The notes under the pieces are model-generated. The model saw only the letters and a program-made list of their open reading frames with translations. It had not been told where the DNA came from and ran no database searches. 22,162 bases of DNA, taken from positions 1-22,162 of the forward strand of contig CAYXNJ010000041.1 of assembly GCA_964466465.1 (NCBI GenBank), in the 5' to 3' direction. The first letter of the stretch is position 1. Every line of letters starts with the position of its first letter. The DNA comes from Sulfurospirillum sp964466465 (GTDB lineage Bacteria > Campylobacterota > Campylobacteria > Campylobacterales > Sulfurospirillaceae). Positions 7,637 to 15,580 of this stretch are shown one piece after another. Position numbers and translations under genes: made by a program.

Positions 7637-8022
7637 TTTTTGGAACTGTCCATTTGCTCCAATTGTTCATCAATGGTCGCTAAGAGGTATTCTAAAAAGT
7701 TCAGTGTCAAGTCTATTTTTGCTTCAATATTTTTATTATTAGGCGATTGGAACCCTTCAAAAAGTACTAAAATACGCTCTCTAAGATTGACGTAAAATTG
7801 TTTTTGACTCTCATGCGCTGACTCATCTTCTGCTTCGTGAGGCATAGCATACGCTTTAATGGTGCTAATCTCTTCGGTAATCTCTAAAAGAGGTTCTGGT
7901 TCAAACGAGACATCTTCCGTTTCACGCTTGCGTGGTGGTTGCAGTGTTTGCTGTTGCTCTTCTTTTGGGGCTACCTCTTCAAGCTCTTTGAGCGTTGAGA
8001 GAATCATATCTTTTAGTTCCAT
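7633..8022 (-). CDS. CiaD-like protein (homologue of Campylobacter invasion antigen D)
   Basis: This is a 129-residue acidic, soluble-looking protein with no signal peptide or membrane segment. Residues 1-20 form a predicted helix (MELKDMILSTLKELEEV) and residues 20-60 are low-complexity, rich in E, Q and P. The conserved-looking C-terminal region (about 72-125) is helical and contains LRERILVLFEGFQSPNNKN and AKIDLTLNFLEYLLATID. Placement directly before cca and purU matches Cj0788 (CiaD) of C. jejuni, described as a secreted effector that affects host cell signalling. Most relatives of this organism are free-living, so an ancestral housekeeping role seems more likely here; that is inference. 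Its ribosome-binding site GGAAG overlaps the upstream TPR gene's end. Confidence 0.7.
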   Translation of the reverse strand: MELKDMILSTLKELEEVAPKEEQQQTLQPPRKRETEDVSFEPEPLLEITEEISTIKAYAMPHEAEDESAHESQKQFYVNLRERILVLFEGFQSPNNKNIEAKIDLTLNFLEYLLATIDEQLEQMDSSKK

Positions 8023-8026
8023 GTTT

Positions 8027-8275
8027 TCACTTCCATAATTTAACTAGCCAACGCTCAAATTCTAAAAATTCCACTTCTGAGTTCATATTTAAAAAAAACT
8101 TCTTCATCTCTTCATCTACACCCAAATACTTTTTGCGAATACCTGATAAGCGCTTAATGGCAATTTTTGCCTCTTTGTTATCAGGATTTTCGCGAAGAAG
8201 CTCTTTGTAAATCTCCAAAGCCTCATTTTTGAGACCTTGAAGTTCATAGATTGAAGCGAGTGTTAGGGTTTTCAT
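8027..8275 (-). CDS. Small tetratricopeptide-repeat protein
   Basis: This 82-residue protein opens with one clear TPR-like helical hairpin (SIYELQGLKNEALEIYKELLRENPDNKEA), followed by a charged helix and an aromatic tail (FERWLVKLW). It has no signal peptide. It overlaps leuB by 4 bases (ATGA) and ends 4 bases before the CiaD-like gene, so the three are surely cotranscribed. The position corresponds to the small uncharacterised gene next to ciaD in Campylobacter (Cj0787, from memory). Its size suggests a protein-protein adaptor; a partner role for the CiaD-like product is a guess. Confidence 0.75.
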   Translation of the reverse strand: MKTLTLASIYELQGLKNEALEIYKELLRENPDNKEAKIAIKRLSGIRKKYLGVDEEMKKFFLNMNSEVEFLEFERWLVKLWK

Positions 8276-9345
8276 AGTTTAGCTGCATAATCCGCGATAA
8301 TAGAGCCCATTTGTGTTGTTGAACACACCTCTTTTGCTCCAAAATCTGCTAAATCTTTCGTGCGGTAACCATCTTTAAGCACCTGCTTAATCGCATTTTC
8401 GATACGATCCGCTGCTTTGCTCTCACCCAGTGCAAAACGAAGCATCATCGAAGCACTTAAAATAGTTGCCAATGGATTGGCGATGCCTTGTCCTGCAATG
8501 TCTGGAGCGGAGCCGTGAATTGGCTCAAAAAGGCCAACTTTTCCACCGATAGATGCTGATGGAAGTAAACCAATAGAACCGCTGATCATACTTGCTTCAT
8601 CACTTAAGATGTCACCAAAAATATTGCCTGTTAAGATAACGTCAAATTGGCGAGGGTTACGCACAAGTTGCATTGCGGCATTATCCACATACATATGTGT
8701 CACTTTGACTTCTGGATACTCTTTAGCAATTTCATTCACTGTGTCTCTCCAAAGCTGTGAGACTTCAAGAACATTGGCTTTATCGACAGAACAGACCTCT
8801 TTACGACGTTTCATCGCAGATTCAAATGCCACACGAGCAATACGCTCAATTTCAGGCTTGGTATAGACCATCGTATTGTAGCCTTTGAAACCATCATTGC
8901 CACGAGGCTCACCAAAATAAATACCACCCGTTAACTCACGCACCACGAAAAGGTCAACTCCTTTAAGCACTGCAGGCTTCAGGGTGCTTGCATCTAAAAG
9001 CTCATCAAAAACAGCAGTTGGACGAAGATTTGCAAAAAGTCCTAACGATTTACGAAGTTTTAAAAGTCCAGTTTCTGGGCGAAATTCACGTGGTAAAGTG
9101 TCCCACTTTTGACCACCAATGGCACCAAAAAGTACAGCATCACTCTTAAGACACCCCTCAATGGTCTCATCAGGAAGCGGTGTTCCTTTAAAGTCATACG
9201 CCACACCACCCATAAGGTAGTCTTCATAGCGAAGTTCAAAATCCTCTTTTGCGCAGACACTATCAAGTACTTTTATCGCTTCATCAATGATCTCAGGACC
9301 AATACCATCGCCTCTAATAACTGCTATATTGTAGATTTTTTTCAT
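8272..9345 (-). CDS. leuB: 3-isopropylmalate dehydrogenase
   Basis: LeuB oxidatively decarboxylates 3-isopropylmalate with NAD+ in leucine biosynthesis. The 357-residue protein has normal length. Conserved blocks are the start IAVIRGDGIGPEI, substrate-binding LRKSLGLFANLRP, VRELTGGIYFGEPRG with the catalytic tyrosine at about 140, VDKANVL with the catalytic lysine, LTGNIFGDILSDEASM with the metal-binding aspartates, and the NAD-binding EPIHGSAPDIAGQGIANP. Its ATG overlaps the leuD stop by 4 bases. leuA and leuC are not in this window. Confidence 0.96.
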   Translation of the reverse strand: MKKIYNIAVIRGDGIGPEIIDEAIKVLDSVCAKEDFELRYEDYLMGGVAYDFKGTPLPDETIEGCLKSDAVLFGAIGGQKWDTLPREFRPETGLLKLRKSLGLFANLRPTAVFDELLDASTLKPAVLKGVDLFVVRELTGGIYFGEPRGNDGFKGYNTMVYTKPEIERIARVAFESAMKRRKEVCSVDKANVLEVSQLWRDTVNEIAKEYPEVKVTHMYVDNAAMQLVRNPRQFDVILTGNIFGDILSDEASMISGSIGLLPSASIGGKVGLFEPIHGSAPDIAGQGIANPLATILSASMMLRFALGESKAADRIENAIKQVLKDGYRTKDLADFGAKEVCSTTQMGSIIADYAAKL

Positions 9346-9830
9346 TTCTTCATCTCTTTTTGTGCATAATTCATAAGTCCACCCGCAGAAAGGAGTTCTT
9401 GCATAAATGGAGGAATTGGGCTAAATTTATAGGTCTTGGCACCATTTTTCACTTCGCCACTCTCCATAGAAATAGCAATCGTATCGCCTTCATTGATAGC
9501 ATCCGTTTGGGCAAGTTCAAAAATCGGAAGTCCTGTGTTAAACGCATTTCTATAAAAAATACGCGCAAAACTTTTTGCAACAACAGCACTCACACCAGCC
9601 GCTTTAAGTGCTATTGGAGCGTGCTCACGACTACTGCCACAGCCAAAGTTTTCACCCGCAACGATAATATCGCCTGCTTTGACTTTTTTAACAAACTCAG
9701 GGTCTGCATCTTCCATCACGTGCTTTGCTAGCTCTTTAGGATCGGAGGTGTTCAAATAACGTGCTGCGATGATAAGATCGGTGTCGATGTTATCGCCAAA
9801 GCACCATACTTTTCCGCTAATCGTACTCAT
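9342..9830 (-). CDS. leuD: 3-isopropylmalate dehydratase small subunit
   Basis: This 162-residue protein is the swivelling small subunit of isopropylmalate isomerase, which works with LeuC to convert 2- to 3-isopropylmalate. Key blocks are GDNIDTDLIIAARYL at about 12-26 and GENFGCGSSREHAPIALK at about 59-76, which holds the substrate-specificity loop. The length matches the short LeuD/HacB-like type found in many Campylobacterota and archaea rather than the roughly 200-residue E. coli type. AAGGA lies upstream of the ATG. leuD heads the minus-strand operon. The large subunit must be encoded elsewhere. Confidence 0.93.
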   Translation of the reverse strand: MSTISGKVWCFGDNIDTDLIIAARYLNTSDPKELAKHVMEDADPEFVKKVKAGDIIVAGENFGCGSSREHAPIALKAAGVSAVVAKSFARIFYRNAFNTGLPIFELAQTDAINEGDTIAISMESGEVKNGAKTYKFSPIPPFMQELLSAGGLMNYAQKEMKK

Positions 9831-9865
9831 TGCTTATCCTTAGTAGGTCTCTATAGTTTCCTAAA

Positions 9866-9871
9866 ATTTTA
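9866..9871 (-). promoter_or_regulatory. Possible -10 box of the leuD operon
   Basis: On the minus strand this reads TAAAAT in the 64-base gap between the ABC ATPase gene and leuD, 35 bases upstream of the leuD ATG. There is no convincing -35. A promoter is expected here because the leucine genes start the run, but the ABC gene is on the same strand and readthrough is possible. Confidence 0.35.
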
Positions 9872-9894
9872 CCGAAACAGGGTTGTGAAAAAGT

Positions 9895-10686
9895 TTAATC
9901 ACCGATACTTTGAACAAAATAACGCCCTTTTTCACACTGAACGCGTAAAGGAATATCAAAAATATGGGAAAGATGCGCATTGGTTAACAGCTCTTTTTTT
10001 GAACCTTGAGCGTAGATACGCCCTTGTTTTATAAGCACCACATGGCTTATCTCTTCAAAAATTTCTTCTAAATGGTGTGTGACTAAAATGATGGTTCGCT
10101 CCTGAGCAATTTTGCGCAAAAGCTCCACAAAACCAAGCTGTGCCTTGATGTCAAGCCCAACGGTCGGCTCATCCAAAATCATCGCTTTTGGATTATGCAC
10201 CAGTGCTCTTGCGATGATGCACTTTCTAAGCTCTCCCGTTGACATCTCGGAAATCCGCTTATTGCGCAGATGCGAAATCTCCAAAAAAGCCAATACTTCT
10301 TCCACTTTGGTTGTATGCTCTTGTTTAAATCCTTGATGCTCATAGAGGTGAAAGCTACTAAAAAAACCTGAAAGGGCGACTTCAAAACCACTTAAATCTG
10401 GGGAGCGTTCACTAAATTGGTAGTGTAAGTCATTGGTGATGATGCCAAGATGTTTTTTAAGTTCCCAAATATCCCAGATCGTTTTACCAAAAATCTCCTT
10501 CTGCATGTCGTCACTGTAACGAGGGTATATGTCATTGGAAAAGAGTTTTAAGAGTGTAGATTTTCCAGAACCATTTGCCCCTAAAATAGCCGTATGTTGT
10601 CCCTCTTTGATGTTTAAATGAATGTCATGTAAAACATTTTCTGATTCATAAGCAACATTCACCTGTTTAAAATTGATAATTTCCAT
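9895..10686 (-). CDS. Orphan ABC transporter ATPase, ModF/YlmA-like
   Basis: This is a 263-residue single nucleotide-binding domain. Walker A is GANGSGKST (36-44), the signature is the non-canonical MSTGELRKC, Walker B is AMILDEPTVGLD and the switch histidine is in VTHHLEE. The MSTGE signature and layout fit the ModF/PhrA/YlmA group (COG1119) better than a typical import or export ATPase. No permease or binding-protein gene is adjacent, so its partner is unknown, and a non-transport role is possible for this group. I used the ATG at 10686, with AGGAG 6 bases upstream; the in-frame TTG at 10692 directly abuts the ribosome-binding site. Confidence 0.85.
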   Translation of the reverse strand: MEIINFKQVNVAYESENVLHDIHLNIKEGQHTAILGANGSGKSTLLKLFSNDIYPRYSDDMQKEIFGKTIWDIWELKKHLGIITNDLHYQFSERSPDLSGFEVALSGFFSSFHLYEHQGFKQEHTTKVEEVLAFLEISHLRNKRISEMSTGELRKCIIARALVHNPKAMILDEPTVGLDIKAQLGFVELLRKIAQERTIILVTHHLEEIFEEISHVVLIKQGRIYAQGSKKELLTNAHLSHIFDIPLRVQCEKGRYFVQSIGD

Positions 10687-10710
10687 AGTCAACTCCTCAT
10701 AATCTCACGG

Positions 10711-10716
10711 ATTATA
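10711..10716 (-). promoter_or_regulatory. Extended -10 box of the ABC ATPase gene
   Basis: On the minus strand this is TATAAT preceded by TGA, giving the extended TGnTATAAT form. It lies 24 bases upstream of the ATG at 10686. It is divergent from the RND gene promoter region. Confidence 0.6.
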
Positions 10717-10742
10717 TCACATCATTCTGCACAAAATTTCGT

Positions 10743-10748
10743 TAAAAT
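10743..10748 (+). promoter_or_regulatory. Possible -10 box of the RND permease gene
   Basis: TAAAAT lies 38 bases upstream of the RND ATG, in T- and A-rich DNA. No matching -35 is clear. AAAGG at 10771-10775 is the likely ribosome-binding site. Confidence 0.35.
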
Positions 10749-10786
10749 GTGGCATTCGCAAACAGAAGTAAAGGTAATGGATTCTA

Positions 10787-13700
10787 ATGTTTTCTAAATT
10801 TTTTATCAACCGACCCAATTTTGCCATCGTTGTTTCACTCATCATCATTATCGCTGGTATTATGGCGATTCGATCCTTGCCTGTGCAAGAGTATCCCGAT
10901 GTCGTTCCTCCACAAATCATCGTTTCAACGACCTACCCAGGTGCTGATGCCATAACCCTTGAAAAGAGTGTGGCTTCTGTCTTAGAAGAGAAAATCAACG
11001 GTGTTGAAAATATGCTCTATATGATGTCCACAACCTCGCCAAGCGGACTTCTTACCATGAACCTCTACTTTGAAGTTGACACTGACATGGCACAAGCAAA
11101 GCTCGATGTCAACAACCGTGTGCGTTTGGCAGAGAGTAAACTACCCGATGCAGTAAAGCGCCAAGGGGTCGAAGTTGCGGAGCGCTCCAACGATACCTTA
11201 CGTGTTTTGGTCTTGTACTCCGATGATAACCGTTACGATACGGTTTTCATGTCAAATTACGCCATCAACAACATTCTTGAAGAGTTCAAACGTATTCCTG
11301 GTGTCTCCGAAGCGGTCGTTATAGGCAATCAAGAGTATTCCATTCGCGTATGGATCGATCCGCATAAACTCTCTTTTTACAACCTTACCACCAGTGATGT
11401 CATTAGTGCCATCAAAGCGCAAAACGAGCAGTACCCCGTTGGTCAAATCGGGCAAGAGCCTTTAGAGAAAAATCTCGCATTTACCTATACAGTCACCTCA
11501 ACAGGCAGACTTAGCTCACCTGAGGAGTTTGAACAAATCTTAGTCAAATCCAACCCCGATGGTTCTTCTCTTAGACTCAAAGACGTTGCCTCTTTAGAAC
11601 TTGGCTCTGAACGTTACTATTTTAAAGGTATTTTCAATAAAAAACCAACCTCAATGATTCGCATTACCCTCACCTCTAAAGCCAACGCCTTAGAAGTTTC
11701 TGACTTACTCGATAAAAAAGTCGAAGAAATAAAAAAAAGCTTTCCTGAAGGACTTAAAGTCGATGCAACATATGACCCTACTCAATTTGTAAGAGCTTCC
11801 ATTAAAGAGGTGATTGAAACACTTTTAGAAGCAGTTGTGCTGGTTGTTTTTGTTGTCTATCTTTTTTTAGGCAATATCAGAGCGACCATCATCCCTGTGC
11901 TTGCTATCCCTGTCTCCATCATCGGAACCTTTGCAGGTTTCTATGCCACGGGTTTTTCCATTAACCTGCTCACTCTTTTTGGATTAACCTTAGCCATTGG
12001 TCTGGTGGTTGATGATGCGATTATCGTCATTGAAAACGTAGAGAGGATTTTGCGAAAAGAAGCACTCAGTGTTAAAGAAGCCACCATTAAGGCGATGAAA
12101 GAGATCACCGCACCTGTTTTAGCCATCGTTCTTGTATTAAGTGCTGTTTTCATTCCTTCCGCATTTATGGGAGGTCTAAGTGGTACGATGTCGCGCCAAT
12201 TTGCCATAACCATTGTTATCTCTGTTGCAATTTCAGGTCTTGTGGCATTAACACTCACCCCTGCTCTTTGTTCACTGCTTCTTAAACATGAAGAAGAGGA
12301 GCCTATCTGGATTATTCGTAAGTTTAATGCCATGTTTGACTACATTACCCACCATTTTGGGCAGATTGTTCAAACGACCATTCGCTATAGCCTTTTAAAC
12401 TTGCTTCTTTTTGGCATTATGATTTTCGCGATTACGAAGCTCATGCACATCATTCCCTCTGGACTTATTCCAAAAGAGGACAAAGGAACCTTTTTCGTCG
12501 TAAGTAATTTGCCTGCTGCAGCGTCACTTTCACGCACCCATGAGTTTAACATCGAAGTGGGAAATGTGGCATTACAACATCCAAGCGTTATCAAAGTTGG
12601 TGGTTTTTCAGGAAGTGATTTTAGCTCCAAAGCTTATACCACAGATGCAGGATATAGCTACGTAAAACTCGCCCACTGGGATGAACGCAAAGAAGCAAAC
12701 CAAAGTATTGATGCTATCTCCAAAGAGGTGATTCAAAAAATTTCTAAAAACAAAGAAGCGCGTGTGGCAGCAGTTTCTCCTTCAACCATCAGTGGTTTGG
12801 GTGTTTCAGGAGGTTTTGAGATGTATGTTCAAGATAGAACGAGCGGCAATTACCATCAACTCGAAACCTATGCAAGAGAGATTGTACAACGTGCCAATGA
12901 GCGCAAAGAACTCCGCTCCGTTCGTAGTACACTAAGTTCCAGTACACCCCAATACCAACTCATCGTCAACAACCAAAAAGTTAAGGCATATGGTATAGAA
13001 ATAGCCGATGTTTACACAACGATTCAAGCAACCTTTGGAAGTGTGTATGTCAATGACATCAACCTTTTTGGACGTAACTATCGTGTGAATGTTCAAGCCA
13101 AAGGTGATTTTAGAGAGGACAATAAAAACTACAATGATGTGTTCATGCGCACAAGTGATGGAAACCTTGTCTCTTTAGGCGATCTTGTTTCATTTAAACG
13201 TGTGGTCAATCCAAGCATTACAAAACGCTTCAACATGTTCCCATCTGCGCAAATTTTGGGTGAAACCAATGTGGGCTACTCTTCAGGAGAGGGACTTAAA
13301 ATCATGGAAGAAATTGCAGCGGAAGTTCTTCCAGATGGTTACTCTATCGCATGGGGTGGTGCTTCACTTCAAGAGAAAAAACTCTTAGAAAAAGGCAATC
13401 TCTCATTTGTCTTTGCGATTATCTTCATTTTCCTCATTCTTGTCGCACTTTATGAGAGCTGGATGATTCCTTGGGCGATTGTTTTAGCCGTTCCTTTCTC
13501 GCTTTTGGGTGCAGAACTGTTTATCTGGCTCAGAGGTCTGCAAAATGACATCTACTTCCAGATAGGACTCATCACGCTTGTGGGACTTTCAGCCAAAAAT
13601 GCCATTTTGATGGTGGAATTTGCTCTGCAAAAGCTCGAAGAAGGTTATACACTTATAGATGCAACGATAGAGGGAGCAAAAATTCGTTTCCGCCCTATCA

Positions 13701-13894
13701 TTATGACCTCCTTTGCATTCATCGCAGGAACCTTGCCTCTTGCACTTAGCACAGGTGCAGGAGCCAATAGCCGCCATGTTATCGGGACAACCGTTGTGGG
13801 TGGCATGGTCACACTCACCCTCATCGGTGTCTTTTTTACCCCACTCTTTTTCTATCTTTTAATGAAACTAAAAGAGCGATTTGTAAGAAAATAA
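10787..13894 (+). CDS. RND (HAE1 family) multidrug efflux permease
   Basis: This is a 1035-residue inner-membrane proton-driven pump of the AcrB/MexF type with the usual 12-helix, two-half layout. It has an N-terminal helix with FINRPNFAIVVS, a large periplasmic loop, helices from about 340, a second periplasmic loop and the final helices. The proton-relay aspartates are D409 and D410 in GLVVDDAIIVIENVER. The matching lysine is K937 in SAKNAILMVEFA, and GAKIRFRPIIMTS follows. The family suggests export of hydrophobic or amphiphilic compounds. There is no periplasmic adaptor or outer-membrane channel gene beside it, so it must borrow partners encoded elsewhere or be a detached pump gene. A terminator follows directly. 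Confidence 0.94.
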   Translation: MFSKFFINRPNFAIVVSLIIIIAGIMAIRSLPVQEYPDVVPPQIIVSTTYPGADAITLEKSVASVLEEKINGVENMLYMMSTTSPSGLLTMNLYFEVDTDMAQAKLDVNNRVRLAESKLPDAVKRQGVEVAERSNDTLRVLVLYSDDNRYDTVFMSNYAINNILEEFKRIPGVSEAVVIGNQEYSIRVWIDPHKLSFYNLTTSDVISAIKAQNEQYPVGQIGQEPLEKNLAFTYTVTSTGRLSSPEEFEQILVKSNPDGSSLRLKDVASLELGSERYYFKGIFNKKPTSMIRITLTSKANALEVSDLLDKKVEEIKKSFPEGLKVDATYDPTQFVRASIKEVIETLLEAVVLVVFVVYLFLGNIRATIIPVLAIPVSIIGTFAGFYATGFSINLLTLFGLTLAIGLVVDDAIIVIENVERILRKEALSVKEATIKAMKEITAPVLAIVLVLSAVFIPSAFMGGLSGTMSRQFAITIVISVAISGLVALTLTPALCSLLLKHEEEEPIWIIRKFNAMFDYITHHFGQIVQTTIRYSLLNLLLFGIMIFAITKLMHIIPSGLIPKEDKGTFFVVSNLPAAASLSRTHEFNIEVGNVALQHPSVIKVGGFSGSDFSSKAYTTDAGYSYVKLAHWDERKEANQSIDAISKEVIQKISKNKEARVAAVSPSTISGLGVSGGFEMYVQDRTSGNYHQLETYAREIVQRANERKELRSVRSTLSSSTPQYQLIVNNQKVKAYGIEIADVYTTIQATFGSVYVNDINLFGRNYRVNVQAKGDFREDNKNYNDVFMRTSDGNLVSLGDLVSFKRVVNPSITKRFNMFPSAQILGETNVGYSSGEGLKIMEEIAAEVLPDGYSIAWGGASLQEKKLLEKGNLSFVFAIIFIFLILVALYESWMIPWAIVLAVPFSLLGAELFIWLRGLQNDIYFQIGLITLVGLSAKNAILMVEFALQKLEEGYTLIDATIEGAKIRFRPIIMTSFAFIAGTLPLALSTGAGANSRHVIGTTVVGGMVTLTLIGVFFTPLFFYLLMKLKERFVRK

Positions 13895-13909
13895 GGGCTT
13901 TATGCCCTT
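13893..13909 (+). terminator. Rho-independent-type terminator after the RND gene
   Basis: The arms AAGGGC (13893-13898) and GCCCTT (13904-13909) flank a 5-base loop and are followed by a T-rich stretch. The stop codon TAA lies at the base of the stem. It separates the RND gene from the arsenic operon. Confidence 0.75.
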
Positions 13910-13934
13910 CCTCCTTTTTAAAAAACTTCTTTTA

Positions 13935-13960
13935 TTCATATCAATATATCTTGATGTGAA
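13935..13960. promoter_or_regulatory. ArsR operator
   Basis: This is an inverted repeat of 10-base arms, TTCATATCAA and TTGATGTGAA, around a 6-base spacer. Nine of ten positions are symmetric. The inner part is ATCAA-N6-TTGAT, the form typical of ArsR-family operators. The right arm overlaps the -35 box of the ars promoter, so ArsR binding should block RNA polymerase until As(III) releases it. Confidence 0.85.
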
Positions 13961-13979
13961 AATTCTATTGTGCTATACT
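13951..13979 (+). promoter_or_regulatory. ars operon promoter
   Basis: -35 TTGATG (13951-13956), a 17-base spacer, and -10 TATACT (13974-13979) preceded by TGC, an extended -10. It is the best-formed sigma-70 promoter in the window. The predicted transcription start is about 20 bases before the arsR ATG. Confidence 0.82.
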
Positions 13980-14005
13980 TGCCAAAATCAAAATGCGAGA
14001 TACCT

Positions 14006-14320
14006 ATGGAAAACTTTTTAAAAACAGTTGGCGCACTCAATGACGAAACGCGTTTACAAATTCTTCGTTTTATTCATAAAAATGGTGAAGTATGCGTTTG
14101 TGAAATAGAAGATGCTTTTTCGATGATTCAGTCGCGCGTCTCAAGGCATCTTAAAATCCTCAAAGATGCAGGCTTTTTAAGGGTTGACCGTCGTGGGAAA
14201 TGGGCGTATTATGCCATCCGTTCACCCTTAGATCGTTTTAGACTCGAATGTTTAGAAGAGATTAGTTATTTAGAGATGCCCTTACTCACCTCTGTGTGTG
14301 CCTGTAAAGATGCAAAATGA
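14006..14320 (+). CDS. arsR: ArsR-family arsenic-responsive repressor
   Basis: This 104-residue winged-helix repressor should bind the operator just upstream and leave it when As(III) or Sb(III) binds. Motifs are LNDETRLQIL, EVCVCEIEDAF with C30 and C32 (equivalent to the ELCVCDL metal-binding motif of E. coli ArsR), the recognition helix QSRVSRHLKILKDAGFL and the wing RRGKWAYYAI. A second cysteine pair, C98 and C100 (CAC), sits at the C-terminus and may add a metal ligand. I start at the ATG at 14006; the frame extends to a GTG at 13970, but that lies in the promoter, upstream of the transcription start. The stop overlaps arsB by 4 bases. Confidence 0.93.
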   Translation: MENFLKTVGALNDETRLQILRFIHKNGEVCVCEIEDAFSMIQSRVSRHLKILKDAGFLRVDRRGKWAYYAIRSPLDRFRLECLEEISYLEMPLLTSVCACKDAK

Positions 14321-15570
14321 TCCTTGCTTTTAGCCTTTTTCTTATCACGCTTCTTTGTGTTATTATTCAACCGCGTGGACTTCAAATAGGCACTTCTGCC
14401 ATTATCGGAGCAGGTGTTGCTCTTCTTTTAGGCGTGGTAAGTTTTGCCGATGTTTTAGTAGTCACGAGCATCGTTTGGGATGCAACGCTCGCCTTTATCG
14501 GCATTATCATTCTCTCATTAGTTCTTGATGAAATTGGCTTTTTCGAGTGGTGCGCTATCTGGATGGCAAAATTTTCTAAAGGCAATGGACATTTGATGTT
14601 TGTCTATTCATTGCTTCTAGGCTCCATCATCTCTGCTTTTTTTGCGAATGACGGTGCGGTGCTCATCCTCACGCCTATTTTGCTGGCTAAAATGCGCATC
14701 TTAAAGCTAGAGCCTAAAACCATTGTGGCGTTTTTGCTTGCAGGTGGGTTTATCTCAGATTCGGCTTCGCTACCATTTATCTTTTCAAATCTTACCAACA
14801 TCGTTACAGCAAACTACTTTCACATTGGCTTTACTCAATACTTAAGTACTATGTTCACGCCCTACATCGTAAGTACATTCGTATCTGTGGGCGTTTTATG
14901 GCTTTTTTTACGCAAAGACATCCCTTCACATATCAATGTAGAATTGCTGCATAATCCCGATGATGTTTTAAAAAGTAAACCGCTTTTTTACCTCAGTTGG
15001 TTTTTTATCGCAGCTTTGATGGGAAGCTACTTTGTGGGTGAACTTTACCATGTTCCTATTAGCTTTATTGCCCTTGGTGGAGCGCTTATTTTTCTTGCCA
15101 TTGCGACCTATTTTAAAGCTGCAAAACCATGGATGACCATCAAAACGGCTCCGTGGCAAGTGGTGTGGTTTAGCATTGGACTTTACATCGTTGTGTATGG
15201 GCTTAAAAATGCAGGACTTACGGAGTACCTGACACACATTCTTAATGAATTGAATGCACAAGGTAACATGGTTGCAGTAGTGGGAACAGGCTTTATTGCT
15301 GCGATTTTAAGTGCGGTGATGAACAATCTGCCTAGTGTGATGATCATGGACATCGCACTCCACGACATCCCAAACTCAGCGCTTGCTTACGCTAACATCA
15401 TTGGCTGTAACTTAGGACCAAAGATGACCCCTTTTGGCTCACTGGCAACCCTTTTGTGGCTTCATGTCATGGCGAAAAAAGGGGTGAAAATCAGCTTTTG
15501 GGAGTACTCAAAGTTTGGGCTAATCGTTACACCACCGATTCTTTTGATAGTACTTTTGAGTTTGGTTTAA
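14317..15570 (+). CDS. arsB: Arsenite/antimonite efflux antiporter ArsB
   Basis: This 417-residue polytopic membrane protein of the ion-transporter superfamily exports arsenite from the cytoplasm, driven by the proton gradient. Family blocks are IIQPRGLQIGTSAIIGA, IVWDATLAFIGIIILSLVLDE-x-GFFEW, FANDGAVLILTPILLA, FISDSASLPFIFSNLTNIVTA, and near the end NNLPSVMIM and IIGCNLGPKMTPFGSLATLLWL. This is the ArsB family, not Acr3. There is no ArsA ATPase in the operon, so it should work as a secondary carrier. Its ATG is coupled to arsR by an ATGA overlap. Confidence 0.94.
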   Translation: MILAFSLFLITLLCVIIQPRGLQIGTSAIIGAGVALLLGVVSFADVLVVTSIVWDATLAFIGIIILSLVLDEIGFFEWCAIWMAKFSKGNGHLMFVYSLLLGSIISAFFANDGAVLILTPILLAKMRILKLEPKTIVAFLLAGGFISDSASLPFIFSNLTNIVTANYFHIGFTQYLSTMFTPYIVSTFVSVGVLWLFLRKDIPSHINVELLHNPDDVLKSKPLFYLSWFFIAALMGSYFVGELYHVPISFIALGGALIFLAIATYFKAAKPWMTIKTAPWQVVWFSIGLYIVVYGLKNAGLTEYLTHILNELNAQGNMVAVVGTGFIAAILSAVMNNLPSVMIMDIALHDIPNSALAYANIIGCNLGPKMTPFGSLATLLWLHVMAKKGVKISFWEYSKFGLIVTPPILLIVLLSLV

Positions 15571-15580
15571 AAGGAAAACT

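Noticed and set aside
11941..12333. 130-codon minus-strand frame inside the RND gene
   Set aside because: It is antisense to the proton-relay helices of the pump; its open frame follows from the codon bias of the real gene.
13970..14005. Upstream GTG start that would lengthen ArsR by 12 residues
   Set aside because: The GTG lies upstream of and overlaps the extended -10 box, before the predicted transcription start; the ATG at 14006 gives a normal ArsR N-terminus.
14317..15570. Acr3-type arsenite carrier
   Set aside because: The motifs (FANDGAVLILTP, FISDSASLPFIFSNLTNIV, NNLPSVM) are those of ArsB, not Acr3.
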